A program made the translations under genes and the position numbers. The notes beneath the pieces are model-generated. The model did not search any database, was not told where the DNA came from, and saw only the letters and a list, made by a program, of their open reading frames with translations. 17,272 bases of DNA from Clostridiales bacterium UBA4080 (GTDB taxonomy: Bacteria; Bacillota; Clostridia; Lachnospirales; Vallitaleaceae), in NCBI GenBank assembly GCA_002381865.1, contig DFYO01000026.1:1-17272 (forward strand), given 5' to 3'. This document shows, piece by piece, positions 1-6,676 of the stretch. Each line of letters starts with the position of its first letter. Positions within the stretch are counted from its first letter, which is position 1.

Positions 1-189
1 TACAGTTTTATTATGCACTAAACAATCTATTTGCTGATGAATACGTCCTGCTCTTTTTAAAAAAACTGTTCGACAGGGCTTAGGTGGTTGTTTTTTGTCT
101 TTTGAGAAATAGGTCAAAAATATATTATTTTATTTCATTTCTCACTTGACATCACACCGCTGGACTTTATCAATAATTGGATATAACTT
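1..189. other. Left-edge region with no assignable gene
   Basis: No gene can be assigned here. On the minus strand one frame is open from about position 115 to the window edge, but it has no start codon or ribosome binding site and I do not recognise the translation. On the plus strand a TTGACA lies near 144-149, with only a poor -10 seventeen bases on. The stretch probably belongs to the next transcription unit beyond the edge. Confidence 0.3.
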
Positions 190-219
190 TAGTGGTATTA
201 CAAAGATGTAATACCACTA
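190..219 (-). terminator. Perfect 12-bp hairpin after the SLH gene
   Basis: TAGTGGTATTAC at 190-201 and its exact reverse complement at 208-219 enclose a 6-base loop. The hairpin starts 11 bases after the TAG stop of the SLH gene, the usual place for a terminator. The minus-strand sequence after the stem is AAAGTTATAT with no T-run, so termination in that direction may be weak or factor-assisted. On the plus strand a short TGTTTTAT follows. The position supports an end-of-gene signal; the missing T-tract lowers confidence. Confidence 0.5.
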
Positions 220-229
220 TGTTTTATAA

Positions 230-1381
230 CTATTTAAGTGCTTCAGCTTTAGAAATTGCTACCCACTCTCCTGTTCTACCCGTCTTATATTGTTGCACTA
301 CGAAATATTCGAATTTGTCTATTGACAAAATAGGCTTTACTGTGTTGTCATATACTAAATGCCATGTTTGGTACTTATTACCTCCTAAACTCTTCTCACG
401 ATATTTTATAGGATTACTTGCTACAAAACCAATTTCCTTACCTGCTAAGTATATATAAGGTCTTGCTTTATAAGTTCCTGTGTTTTCTATTGTCATAATG
501 ATATACTTGCTGTCTGCTGATAAGTCAAAATCATGTATAAAAATATACTCATCTAATTGTAATGGTAATTGTGCTTTTGTTATCATGTGCACTTCTTTTG
601 GCATATATTCTTGTGGATAAGATGGATTTTTAAATGTGTTTCCATAGTTGTCTACTGAAACTGGTTTAATTCCTAAGCTTTCTAATGTATTATATCCAGT
701 TTTTGGTTTTAATGTTTCCCAAGGAACTCTTTTTGAACTATCTACCAGCCTTAATGCTATGGTTAATGCCTCAGCTCTAGACAGAGGTTTTTGGGGGTTA
801 AAACGATTTTCACTATAGCCTCTCATAATCCCTAACTCAAAAATTCTCAATATCGCATCTTGTCTAGAATAGTCCCTGAATTCTATCCCTTTATCCGTAT
901 AATATTTGTAAGTAACTTCATTATAATCATCTATTTACCACAGGCAGAGCTTTCCTTTGTCGTAACTATTGTTGGGTTCCAACATTTTTATAGCTCGGTC
1001 ACATATAAGCGCAACATCTTCTCTTATAATGCTCTTATTATAGCCTAAGAATTCCCATTGCTTTACAATCCCCATATCCATTGCTTTAGCATAATATTTA
1101 TCCATCCAATTCTTTGAACCATTATCTTCAACATCCCCACCATTTAAGGTTATTACAACCATTTTTATAAACTCGGCTGTACTAATTTCTTGATTTGCTC
1201 TAAAGCTACCGTCTTCATAACCTAAAACGATTCCTTTTCCAACTGCTTCATTCACATTATTATAAAACCAATCCGTTGATTTTATATCTGAAAAACTGAC
1301 AATGCTTGCTTGTACTAAAAAATTTGCTGTTAATAAAACAAATACCATTAAATAAATAATACTTTTAGCTATTCTGTTCAT
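230..1381 (-). pseudogene. S-layer homology (SLH) domain surface protein, split by one in-frame TAA
   Basis: The ATG at 1379-1381 is preferred because GGAGGAGG sits just upstream of it; an upstream in-frame start would overlap that site. The product begins with a typical signal peptide (MNRIAKSIIYLMVFVLLTANF). The first SLH repeat starts near residue 31 (FSDIKSTDWFYNNV ... GIVLGYEDGSFRAN). A second, more divergent repeat follows to about residue 135. A TAA at 935-937 stops the frame after 148 codons, but the same frame stays open for 234 more codons to a TAG at 230-232. It resumes with a good third SLH repeat (ELGIMRGYSENRFNP..PLSRAEALTIALR). The C-terminal ~150 residues are unrecognised. SLH domains anchor proteins to pyruvylated wall polymers, so an intact product would be on the cell surface. 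With the stop, only a secreted fragment with two repeats is made. The lost codon may be CAA, one transition from TAA. Nonsense mutation, sequencing error or readthrough cannot be separated here. Confidence 0.8.
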
Positions 1382-1744
1382 TTTTTGCCTCCTCCGCAAG
1401 TATAACTCTTACAAAAATATTTTATCATATTTTAATAATAAATACTCTATAAAATATTAATGTATCCAAACGGGTCTTTTAAAAAAATGTGCATGATAGA
1501 CATTTAAATGTCAACCTTTGCTTTTAGCAACTAATTCGAGGATGCCAAAATAATTTCACACCTAGCTAGTTTTCTATTTTATTTTATTGGTTAAATATTT
1601 TTACCCATCCAGAAGCATAGTTTCCACGTGCCCCGTAATGAAACATATTGATACATGAAATTATTTTATCATTTCTTCACAAAAGCGTCCTTTCGTACAT
1701 AGACAATTTTCTAAGATTGGAATCACCATCCTCAAATCAATTAA
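1382..1744. other. Intergenic region upstream of the SLH gene
   Basis: It contains a 14-bp perfect palindrome, GACATTTAAATGTC, at 1499-1512, overlapping a TTGACA (minus strand, 1509-1514). The matching -10 seventeen bases on is poor (CACATT), so promoter assignment is weak, although the palindrome is a reasonable operator candidate for the SLH gene. A short minus-strand frame at 1584-1646 reads MFHYGARGNYASGWVKIFNQ and may be the end of a decayed gene. Nothing else is recognisable. Confidence 0.3.
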
Positions 1745-2035
1745 CTAATAACGTGGCTTTTCAGACAGCATAACCTCGATACACTTTTCAAGCATAAATT
1801 TGTCACTAAAATTTGTTTTATCTCTATCAATACCCTCCATGTAATCAACAATTGGAAATTCGCTATCTATTAGTCCAACTCCATATACAAAATAGCTATC
1901 GTTTTGCGTCGGAACATCTTTCACAAATCGATAATTTTTATACTCTGATGTTTCTTGTATGCATATAGATACACGGTCGGTAGCAGAGATATATCTTCTA
2001 AAATCTCCAAATTTCAAATTCATATGTTCTTCCAT
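1745..2035 (-). CDS. Conserved hypothetical small protein (96 aa)
   Basis: The ATG at 2033-2035 follows a strong GGGAGGA site at normal spacing; the gene ends with TAG. A second methionine at residue 5 (MNLKFGDFRRYI) could also serve as start but lacks its own site. The protein is soluble, with no signal peptide or membrane segment. It has a pattern I associate with small Clostridia proteins of unknown function: F..YIS.TDRVSICI near the N-terminus and YFVYGVGLIDSEF in the middle. I cannot name a domain or assign a function. It sits between a decayed stretch upstream and the SLH gene downstream, with more than 300 bases on each side, so it is probably its own transcription unit. Confidence 0.75.
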   Translation of the reverse strand: MEEHMNLKFGDFRRYISATDRVSICIQETSEYKNYRFVKDVPTQNDSYFVYGVGLIDSEFPIVDYMEGIDRDKTNFSDKFMLEKCIEVMLSEKPRY

Positions 2036-2384
2036 AATATTCCTCCCTTACATAAAGTTCTTAATAATGATACATTTATTTGCACTAGGTTTGATAGAAA
2101 CTAGCGTTTAACATTTCCTGATTCCTCAATTATTCAAAAGCTTTTGCCAAGTACTGATTTTTATAAACTATATCTGTAATTGTTCAAACACTGCTATCTA
2201 TGCAAGCTTAGAAATCACCAAACTTTTAAACAATCTCAGTTTCATCGCTAAAAAATTGATTAGACGCAAGAAATATATACTCTTGATCAATAACTTTTAA
2301 AGATGCATAGATGCAAATATAATTTTTCCGATGCCCACATACTCAGCAATAAGCTTATTTAACACCCTTTAATAATCCTGTAAG
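2036..2384 (-). other. Intergenic region with a possibly decayed reading frame
   Basis: In one minus-strand frame about 39 codons are open from 2342 down to a TAA at 2226-2228. The reading then continues through several stops to about 2085, with protein-like stretches between them (KVIDQEYIFLASNQFF, then TITDIVYKNQYLAKAFE). A neighbouring frame is also open for about 31 codons, so in such AT-rich DNA this may be chance. If real, it is a heavily decayed gene lying between the phosphoesterase and the 96-residue protein. No start, domain or regulatory site is convincing, apart from the ribosome binding site of the 96-residue protein at its end. Confidence 0.25.
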
Positions 2385-3176
2385 TCAAAATTTGGATTTA
2401 GTGCTTTTTAAGCTACTATATTTTTTAGTATCTGTATCATATTTAAGCAATGGTACTATACCACTTATATTTGTTGTTCCATCAATAAAATAATGACTTC
2501 TCCTATCCCAAAAAATGCCATGAAAATTCTCATCCTTTGCCAAAGTACTTGTACCAATATGACCAGCAATTATATCTTTGTAGAATCTACCATACGTTGC
2601 AGGATACTTGCTTACGAAAAACTCCTCCGATGTTCCCCATTTCCAATCATCTTGTGCCTCTTCATCTATACCAGCATGTACGAATATTTGAGTATCGGTT
2701 TCATAATAATATGGCAACTTTTTTAACCATTTAATAAGTTCAGTGTGATTTGTGAGAATATCCCTTTTAATTATTGGTACACATTTTTCATAGTTAGAAA
2801 AGTAATTATCACTAATGTATTGATTAAGGATAGCAGTAATCTCTGTTTTTGTTTCAGAGGATATTAGACTATTGATTGTGATAAAATCCTCATCTGATCT
2901 TAACCATTCAAAGGTTTGAAGATCTTTATTCTCTGAAAAAAGGAACTCTAAAAACATATATTCATGGTTTCCTAAAATCGCTATTACCTGATTTGGATAT
3001 TTGTCAGTAAGCTCTTTAATTCTATATAGTACTTTACAACTATCCTTGCCATAGTCAATATAATCACCACAAAAAATGAGTTTGTTCTCATGATTTGTTA
3101 AATCTATTAATTTTAGATTTTTTTCCAGCGGATCTGAGAAACCATGAATATCTGACATCGCATAAACGAATGACAT
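2385..3176 (-). CDS. Metallophosphoesterase of the Ser/Thr protein phosphatase type
   Basis: TAGGAGGA lies 8 bases before the ATG. The 263-residue product has the calcineurin-like order of metal ligands: SDIHG (Asp9, His11), GDYIDYG at 37-43, GNHE at 69-72, then VHAGID near 165 and AGHIG near 205. In the PPP family these residues bind two divalent metals and hydrolyse phosphoesters. The usual GDxVDRG reads GDYIDYG here, so the Arg is replaced by Tyr. This may shift preference from phosphoproteins to other substrates, as in bacterial PrpE/ApaH-like enzymes. There is no signal peptide, so it is cytoplasmic. It appears intact among several broken genes. The substrate is unknown: phosphoprotein phosphatase and dinucleoside tetraphosphatase are both possible. 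Confidence 0.88.
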   Translation of the reverse strand: MSFVYAMSDIHGFSDPLEKNLKLIDLTNHENKLIFCGDYIDYGKDSCKVLYRIKELTDKYPNQVIAILGNHEYMFLEFLFSENKDLQTFEWLRSDEDFITINSLISSETKTEITAILNQYISDNYFSNYEKCVPIIKRDILTNHTELIKWLKKLPYYYETDTQIFVHAGIDEEAQDDWKWGTSEEFFVSKYPATYGRFYKDIIAGHIGTSTLAKDENFHGIFWDRRSHYFIDGTTNISGIVPLLKYDTDTKKYSSLKSTKSKF

Positions 3177-3374
3177 ATTGTATTCCTCCTACTGTAAAAC
3201 CTTTCCTGATTTTCTGAGATACATTGTAAAAAGAGTTAAAATCTTCATATTAATTCATTAATTACCCTACCATTTAGGTATATCTTTTATATTATAAAAT
3301 TTATATTCATACAAATTAAATCATCGAAAAGTAGCACTTGCTCCCAGTCACACTATCTACTTAGCCTATACGAA

Positions 3375-3800
3375 TTAAAGCTCCACTATTTTCAAAGCGT
3401 CCCACAACAATGTCTCCAAAACAGATAAATCGGGGTGAGTGAAATTAATTGTATAGGCAGCAATATAACCATCAAAAAGTCTTTCCCCTTCCCAATTTTC
3501 TTTATCATTTCCCACATACAGTAGAGAGAGCATCTTACCGTATTCCATCTGAGATTCAATGGCATGAAATACAAGACACCCTTCATGCTTGCTTTCAAAT
3601 TCTTCAACAGCTACTTGATAACGTGGGTCATATGAAATGGCATCAATACTTCCTATAAGACCTCCCGCTGTAAGATAGCTGTAATATACTCGGCCATCCA
3701 TAAAGTATTTTAATATGTTAGGATTCAGGTAATACTTTTATGCCAGTTCTTCAAGTCTGCTAATTGCTTCATGCATAATTGCAGCTCTTATGTTTGTCAT
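3375..3800 (-). pseudogene. Conserved hypothetical protein (141 codons) with a premature TAA
   Basis: The ATG at 3798-3800 has AGGAGG at ideal spacing, but after 20 codons (MTNIRAAIMHEAISRLEELA) a TAA at 3738-3740 interrupts. The frame then remains open to the TAA at 3375-3377. The downstream part (KYYLNPNILKYF, then VYYSYLTAGGLIGSIDAI and AYTINFTHPDLS) resembles a family of ~140-residue Clostridia proteins of unknown function, whose N-terminus matches the part before the stop. The original codon could have been CAA, GAA or AAA. Internal initiation at an ATG at 3699-3701 would give 108 residues but has no ribosome binding site. The start region is tandemly duplicated (see 3798-3847). It is divergent from the broken XRE regulator. 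Confidence 0.7.
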
Positions 3801-3847
3801 AGTTCTTCCTCCTGTAATTTATCATAGTTCTTCCTCCTGTAATTTAT
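3798..3847 (-). repeat. Exact 25-bp tandem duplication of a ribosome binding site plus ATG
   Basis: Two identical 25-base units lie head to tail at 3798-3822 and 3823-3847. On the minus strand each carries AGGAGGAAGAACT followed by ATG. The inner copy starts the 141-codon hypothetical gene. The outer copy starts an 18-codon frame that overlaps the gene out of phase. Ribosomes entering at the outer site would pass over the true start in the wrong frame, so the duplication may lower expression. Confidence 0.9.
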
Positions 3848-3876
3848 ATTACATTTCTTGTCTATAATGTTATAAT
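3848..3876 (+). promoter_or_regulatory. Candidate plus-strand promoter for the XRE-type gene
   Basis: ATTACA at 3848-3853 is separated by 17 bases from TATAAT at 3871-3876; a second TATAAT overlaps nearby at 3863-3868. It lies about 67 bases before the ATG of the XRE remnant. The -35 match is only partial. Because the region is divergent, it could also hold the minus-strand promoter. Confidence 0.4.
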
Positions 3877-3942
3877 ACATCAAACAGTACGTCTTTTCAG
3901 TTGTCTTTTTCATTACATTAAAAATTATTTTGGGGGAATATT

Positions 3943-4168
3943 ATGTCGATTTAAATGACGATGATGATATTGTTGCATTTAAAAAAAGTTTAAGTGAGGC
4001 AAGAAAGAAAAAAGGCTTACTCAATATACTTTTGCTGAGGCCTTACACTTCGGAGACCGAAGTAGAATCGCTAATTGGGAGCACAGAAAAAGCGACACAG
4101 TTCTTCATCTAAGTGATTTTGTAACAGTATGCAATTTACTTGATGATGCATGCCATTATTTATTTTAG
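3943..4168 (+). pseudogene. XRE-family helix-turn-helix regulator, frameshifted remnant
   Basis: A GGGGGA site precedes ATG at 3943, but that frame stops at once (M S I stop). One base off, the frame reads DLNDDDDIVAFKKSLSEARKKKG. At about 4016 a second shift leads into a third frame: LTQYTFAEALHFGDRS, RIANWEHRKSD, then VTVCNLLDDACHYLF and a TAG at 4166-4168. Joined, these give the standard layout of an XRE repressor: K..R..KGLTQ..FA, a recognition helix ending in ANWE, and a C-terminal helix with CNLL. Each junction fits the loss of one base. The frame after the TAG begins GDYLP, so even that stop may be a mutation within a longer protein. It is the only clear plus-strand gene, divergent from the 141-codon gene that it may once have regulated. 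Confidence 0.75.
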
Positions 4169-4550
4169 GGGATTATCTTCCCTTACTTACTTCAGCATAT
4201 TCTAATATAATATGTTGTGGTCAAAAGGTCAAGTAGAGTTGATTCACACAGGATATAGTGTTTAGAGCTTTCAGCCGACTACTATATCCTATGTGAAATC
4301 ATAAGGAAATTACCTTTTGACTCCAACATGACAAGGTAATGGTTTGTTCTCTGATATATAATCAATGAGTTTTCGAGATACTCACACGCAAAATTTTAAA
4401 AAGATGCGAATGATTGTCCACGATATATCTACATGATGTCTAGCATGATATGTCTAAAATACCAACTTAGTTATCAAGAGAATTTCGCGGCATAAGTACT
4501 TTCAGTATATGTGTAGGAAATTTGTACTATCATTCTTGTTCTTTTTATAG
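4169..4550. other. Intergenic region containing a large palindrome
   Basis: Apart from the imperfect palindrome at 4211-4330, nothing is assignable. No frame of convincing length is seen on either strand. Two related short stretches, catgatgtcta and catgatatgtcta, occur side by side near 4432-4455 and could be a weak direct repeat. The last part lies immediately downstream of the EEP gene, but I see no clear terminator hairpin with a T-run there. Confidence 0.4.
4211..4330. repeat. 120-bp imperfect inverted repeat (large hairpin or miniature element)
   Basis: The two halves pair in two blocks. The outer block (4211-4229 with 4312-4330) shares ATGTTG and GTCAAAAGGT with a few mismatches. The inner block (4241-4259 with 4281-4300) shares GATT, CACA and AGGATATAGT; the last 10 bases pair perfectly around a 21-base loop. 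The blocks are separated by 11 unpaired bases on each side. Size and symmetry fit a non-autonomous miniature element, a degenerate element end or a structured RNA. No flanking target duplication is obvious. It sits between the EEP gene and the XRE remnant and might mark one border of an inserted segment. Confidence 0.65.
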
Positions 4551-5675
4551 TTATGCTAAATTGAGTCTTACTGATGCATGATCAGATAGGTTTTCCTGCA
4601 ATAACGTTGGATCAATGAACGAACAATGTACTCTATTTTTGGCAACATTGGACTTGGTAGTAAAAATATAATCGAATCTCCCAGTAATCCCCTTTTTTTT
4701 GTTCTCATAAGTAGCATTGCTTCTATCCTTAGCAGTTAAAGTATCTATCATTATATGTCTAAGTTTTATAAGATTCTCCGAGTTTTCTGTGTCTTTATCT
4801 GCATTCAAGTCACCGCAAATATAAAACTTCTCCTCATTACCAAATCTTTGTGCCTCTGCTAGTGTTGCTTCCCACATTGCATCTGACAGTTCTGCTCTAC
4901 ACTCTTGATATGACAATCCCATATGGCTGTTTGAAAGTTGAGGCAAATGTAAATTAAGGATTCTATACTCCTGTCTACCCTTTAGACGTATCAGGACATA
5001 GTTGTATAGATTAGCGTACTCTGATGCTTTATTACCTTCAAGTTCTAAACGATTATATGTATCGATTTTGTCTTTTTTGATAAAAACAATATTGATCCCT
5101 GAAATAAACTCCTTTTCAAATCCAACAGGGAGAATTGCTTCGTAATTGTCACTTAAATATTCTAAGAACAATTTTAAATACTTAAATTCTTTCCCCACAA
5201 GGAATTCCTGCGTAGCTATAATATCCGGAGTTCCAATAGCTGTAATCCAACTAGCGATTCTTCTCAGTCTGGAAGAATATTTTTCATTTGATATTTTAAA
5301 TGCTCTTCCTCAGATATTTGCTGAAACTATTTCATTAATACTGTACTTATTTTTTTGTTCCTGTAGGGCTGTTGCTAAAAGCAACTTAACTAAATAGGTC
5401 TGATTTACTCTTGAAACTCCCGTTTTATTTTTGATTCTTTCTATCAATACATTTAAAATATCATTCTGCGAATCAGAGAGGGTCATTATTTCATATTCCT
5501 TTTCTGATTTTATACCTTCATTTATTTTGCAACTGGTTGTTAACGCGAGATCCTCTTTTCCTGATACTTTTATTATTTCACAAGCCACACTAATCGCTTC
5601 TTCAACATTATTTGTGCTTGACAGATTATTGACTGCTGACAAAATTTCAGCTGTTTTTTTAAAAGTTATATTCAT
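4551..5675 (-). pseudogene. Two-domain protein: N-terminal module plus EEP (endonuclease/exonuclease/phosphatase) domain, interrupted by TGA
   Basis: GGAGGT precedes the ATG at 5673-5675. The first 121 codons form an unrecognised module ending in GVSRVNQTYLVKLLLATAL. They stop at a TGA (5310-5312) inside IVSANI-stop-GRAF. The frame continues 252 codons to TAA at 4551. The reading across the stop is the first strand of an EEP fold, whose usual form is WNIRG with a catalytic Asn, so the lost codon was probably CGA (Arg). The rest carries the family's motifs: PDIIATQEF (Glu157), NLHLP, CGDLNAD, RFDYIF and SDHASV. Known EEP enzymes are metal-dependent nucleases or phosphatases for nucleic acids, phosphoinositides or nucleotides; the substrate here is unknown. 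A GTG within the C-terminal part (5196-5198) has no good ribosome binding site and would lack Asn and Glu, so a separate active enzyme is unlikely. All other catalytic residues remain, suggesting very recent loss, an error or readthrough. Confidence 0.75.
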
Positions 5676-5810
5676 ATGTATTACCTCCAATTTTTGATGT
5701 GGCAGATAACAAATCTACTCTTGTTTAATAATTGTAACAGTTGTTTTTATTTACTTATCTTACCCGTTGTTGATTAGGCACTTATTCGATATAAACTGTA
5801 GTCTTGCCTT

Positions 5811-5870
5811 TTAAGGTTCAAATTTAAAATCATTTCTAACATTAATTGCAAGTTGTTTTGCTAATGTCAT
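5811..5870 (-). CDS. Possible 19-codon peptide gene
   Basis: ATG at 5868-5870 has GAGGAG six bases upstream, inside the last codons of the 183-residue gene, and lies three bases past that gene's TAG. It encodes MTLAKQLAINVRNDFKFEP and stops at TAA. The good site and tight coupling suggest translation. The product matches nothing I know; it may be a peptide, the start of a truncated gene, or chance. Confidence 0.35.
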   Translation of the reverse strand: MTLAKQLAINVRNDFKFEP

Positions 5871-5873
5871 TTG

Positions 5874-6425
5874 CTACTCCTCGTCCATTATATACTTGAT
5901 TCTTAGTATCTTTTCCTTAGATTTTTCTGTCTCTTCTAATAATAGCTCCGCTAACTTAAAAATAAGTGCAACCCCATCTATGCGTAATTTTTCTACCAAT
6001 GGAGTGTTCATTTTTTCAACCTCAACTTCAGATTTTGATTCAGTTCCAATCACTACTCCTTTCATTTCGCGCAGTTTCTTTCTCGTATATAGAAGCACTA
6101 GTCGTGTAAGATAAGCAAACTGAACCCTTTTTACACCTGGCCTTGCTGAATAATGATCTAAAACTACGTTATAATCTTCTTCGTCTACTGAAACTCCTCT
6201 AGTTTCAGAAAAAGTAATAGTGGCTTGTACCTGCCTATCTTTGAAATCTAATAATGAAATCTCTTCCCACATAACTGATTCACTATTAGATAAAATATTA
6301 GTAGCAACTTGATGATACGCATATGGAAAAACTTCACTCTCTTTAGTAATTCTTGGATTAAGCTCCATTATTTCATTTATTCCAACTGCTATTTCTGCAT
6401 TCATTCTAATTGTTCTATTATTCAT
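5874..6425 (-). CDS. Unrecognised 183-aa protein sharing a module with the EEP gene
   Basis: The ATG at 6423-6425 (MNNRTIRMNAEIAVGINEIM) is chosen because GGAGG lies 6 bases before it; an earlier in-frame ATG at 6480-6482 overlaps the promoter -10 and cannot be used. There is no membrane segment or signal peptide. The central part contains ITFSETRGVSVDEEDYN and PGVKRVQFAYLTRLVLLYTRKKL; the last 50 residues are charged and helical, probably coiled coil. The N-terminal ~120 residues resemble the first ~110 of the downstream EEP gene: both have AEI near the start, T(F/L)S(E/D) in the middle and GV.RV...YL..L+L toward the end. The basic helical end suggests nucleic-acid or partner binding, without proof. 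A strong promoter with TGTGA repeats precedes it, hinting at autoregulation. It leads the cassette with the EEP gene. Confidence 0.7.
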   Translation of the reverse strand: MNNRTIRMNAEIAVGINEIMELNPRITKESEVFPYAYHQVATNILSNSESVMWEEISLLDFKDRQVQATITFSETRGVSVDEEDYNVVLDHYSARPGVKRVQFAYLTRLVLLYTRKKLREMKGVVIGTESKSEVEVEKMNTPLVEKLRIDGVALIFKLAELLLEETEKSKEKILRIKYIMDEE

Positions 6426-6448
6426 AAAAAACCTCCGCCGTGTGTATT

Positions 6449-6501
6449 TGTGATATTTTGTGACTTTATGTGATAATATCATACATGGATCTTAATGTCA
6501 A
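6449..6501 (-). promoter_or_regulatory. Sigma-A promoter with 10-bp-phased TGTGA operator repeats
   Basis: On the minus strand TTGACA (6496-6501), 17 bases, then TATTAT (6473-6478) form a near-consensus promoter about 50 bases before the start of the 183-residue gene. Seen on the plus strand, TGTGA occurs at 6449, 6459 and 6469, exactly 10 bases apart, from the -10 box into the start of the transcript. TGTGT and TGTGA recur at 6520 and 6530, upstream of the -35. One-turn spacing puts the repeats on the same DNA face, as for a cooperative repressor. That the downstream 183-residue protein binds them is inference. Confidence 0.75.
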
Positions 6502-6603
6502 TAGCCTTTGTAAGGATTTTGTGTGTTTTTGTGAAGTACCTATTATTAATAAATTATAACTTATCAAAGTCTTCCTATATAGCGTTTTTTACCTATTCCC
6601 GCT

Positions 6604-6636
6604 AAAAAAACACCCTGCGTTTATATTTGCAGAGTG
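6604..6636 (-). terminator. Rho-independent terminator after the recombinase
   Basis: Minus-strand CACTCTGC (6629-6636) pairs with GCAGGGTG (6611-6618, one G-T wobble) around a 10-base loop and is followed by seven T (6604-6610). It lies about 40 bases after the recombinase stop codon and separates that gene from the next promoter. Confidence 0.85.
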
Positions 6637-6676
6637 CCTAATAAGGAAATCATTCATATTTATTTTCATATTTTAC

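Noticed and set aside
1..115. Minus-strand coding end of a gene crossing the left edge
   Set aside because: The frame is open but short, has no start, and its translation is not recognised. An open run of this size is expected by chance.
1584..1646. A 20-residue peptide (MFHYGARGNYASGWVKIFNQ)
   Set aside because: It looks protein-like but has no ribosome binding site, and a stop closes the frame a short distance upstream. At most the end of a decayed gene.
5271..5312. Selenocysteine insertion at the EEP gene's TGA
   Set aside because: A hairpin follows the TGA, but its loop lacks the known bacterial SECIS features, and the family expects Arg at this position, one transition from TGA.
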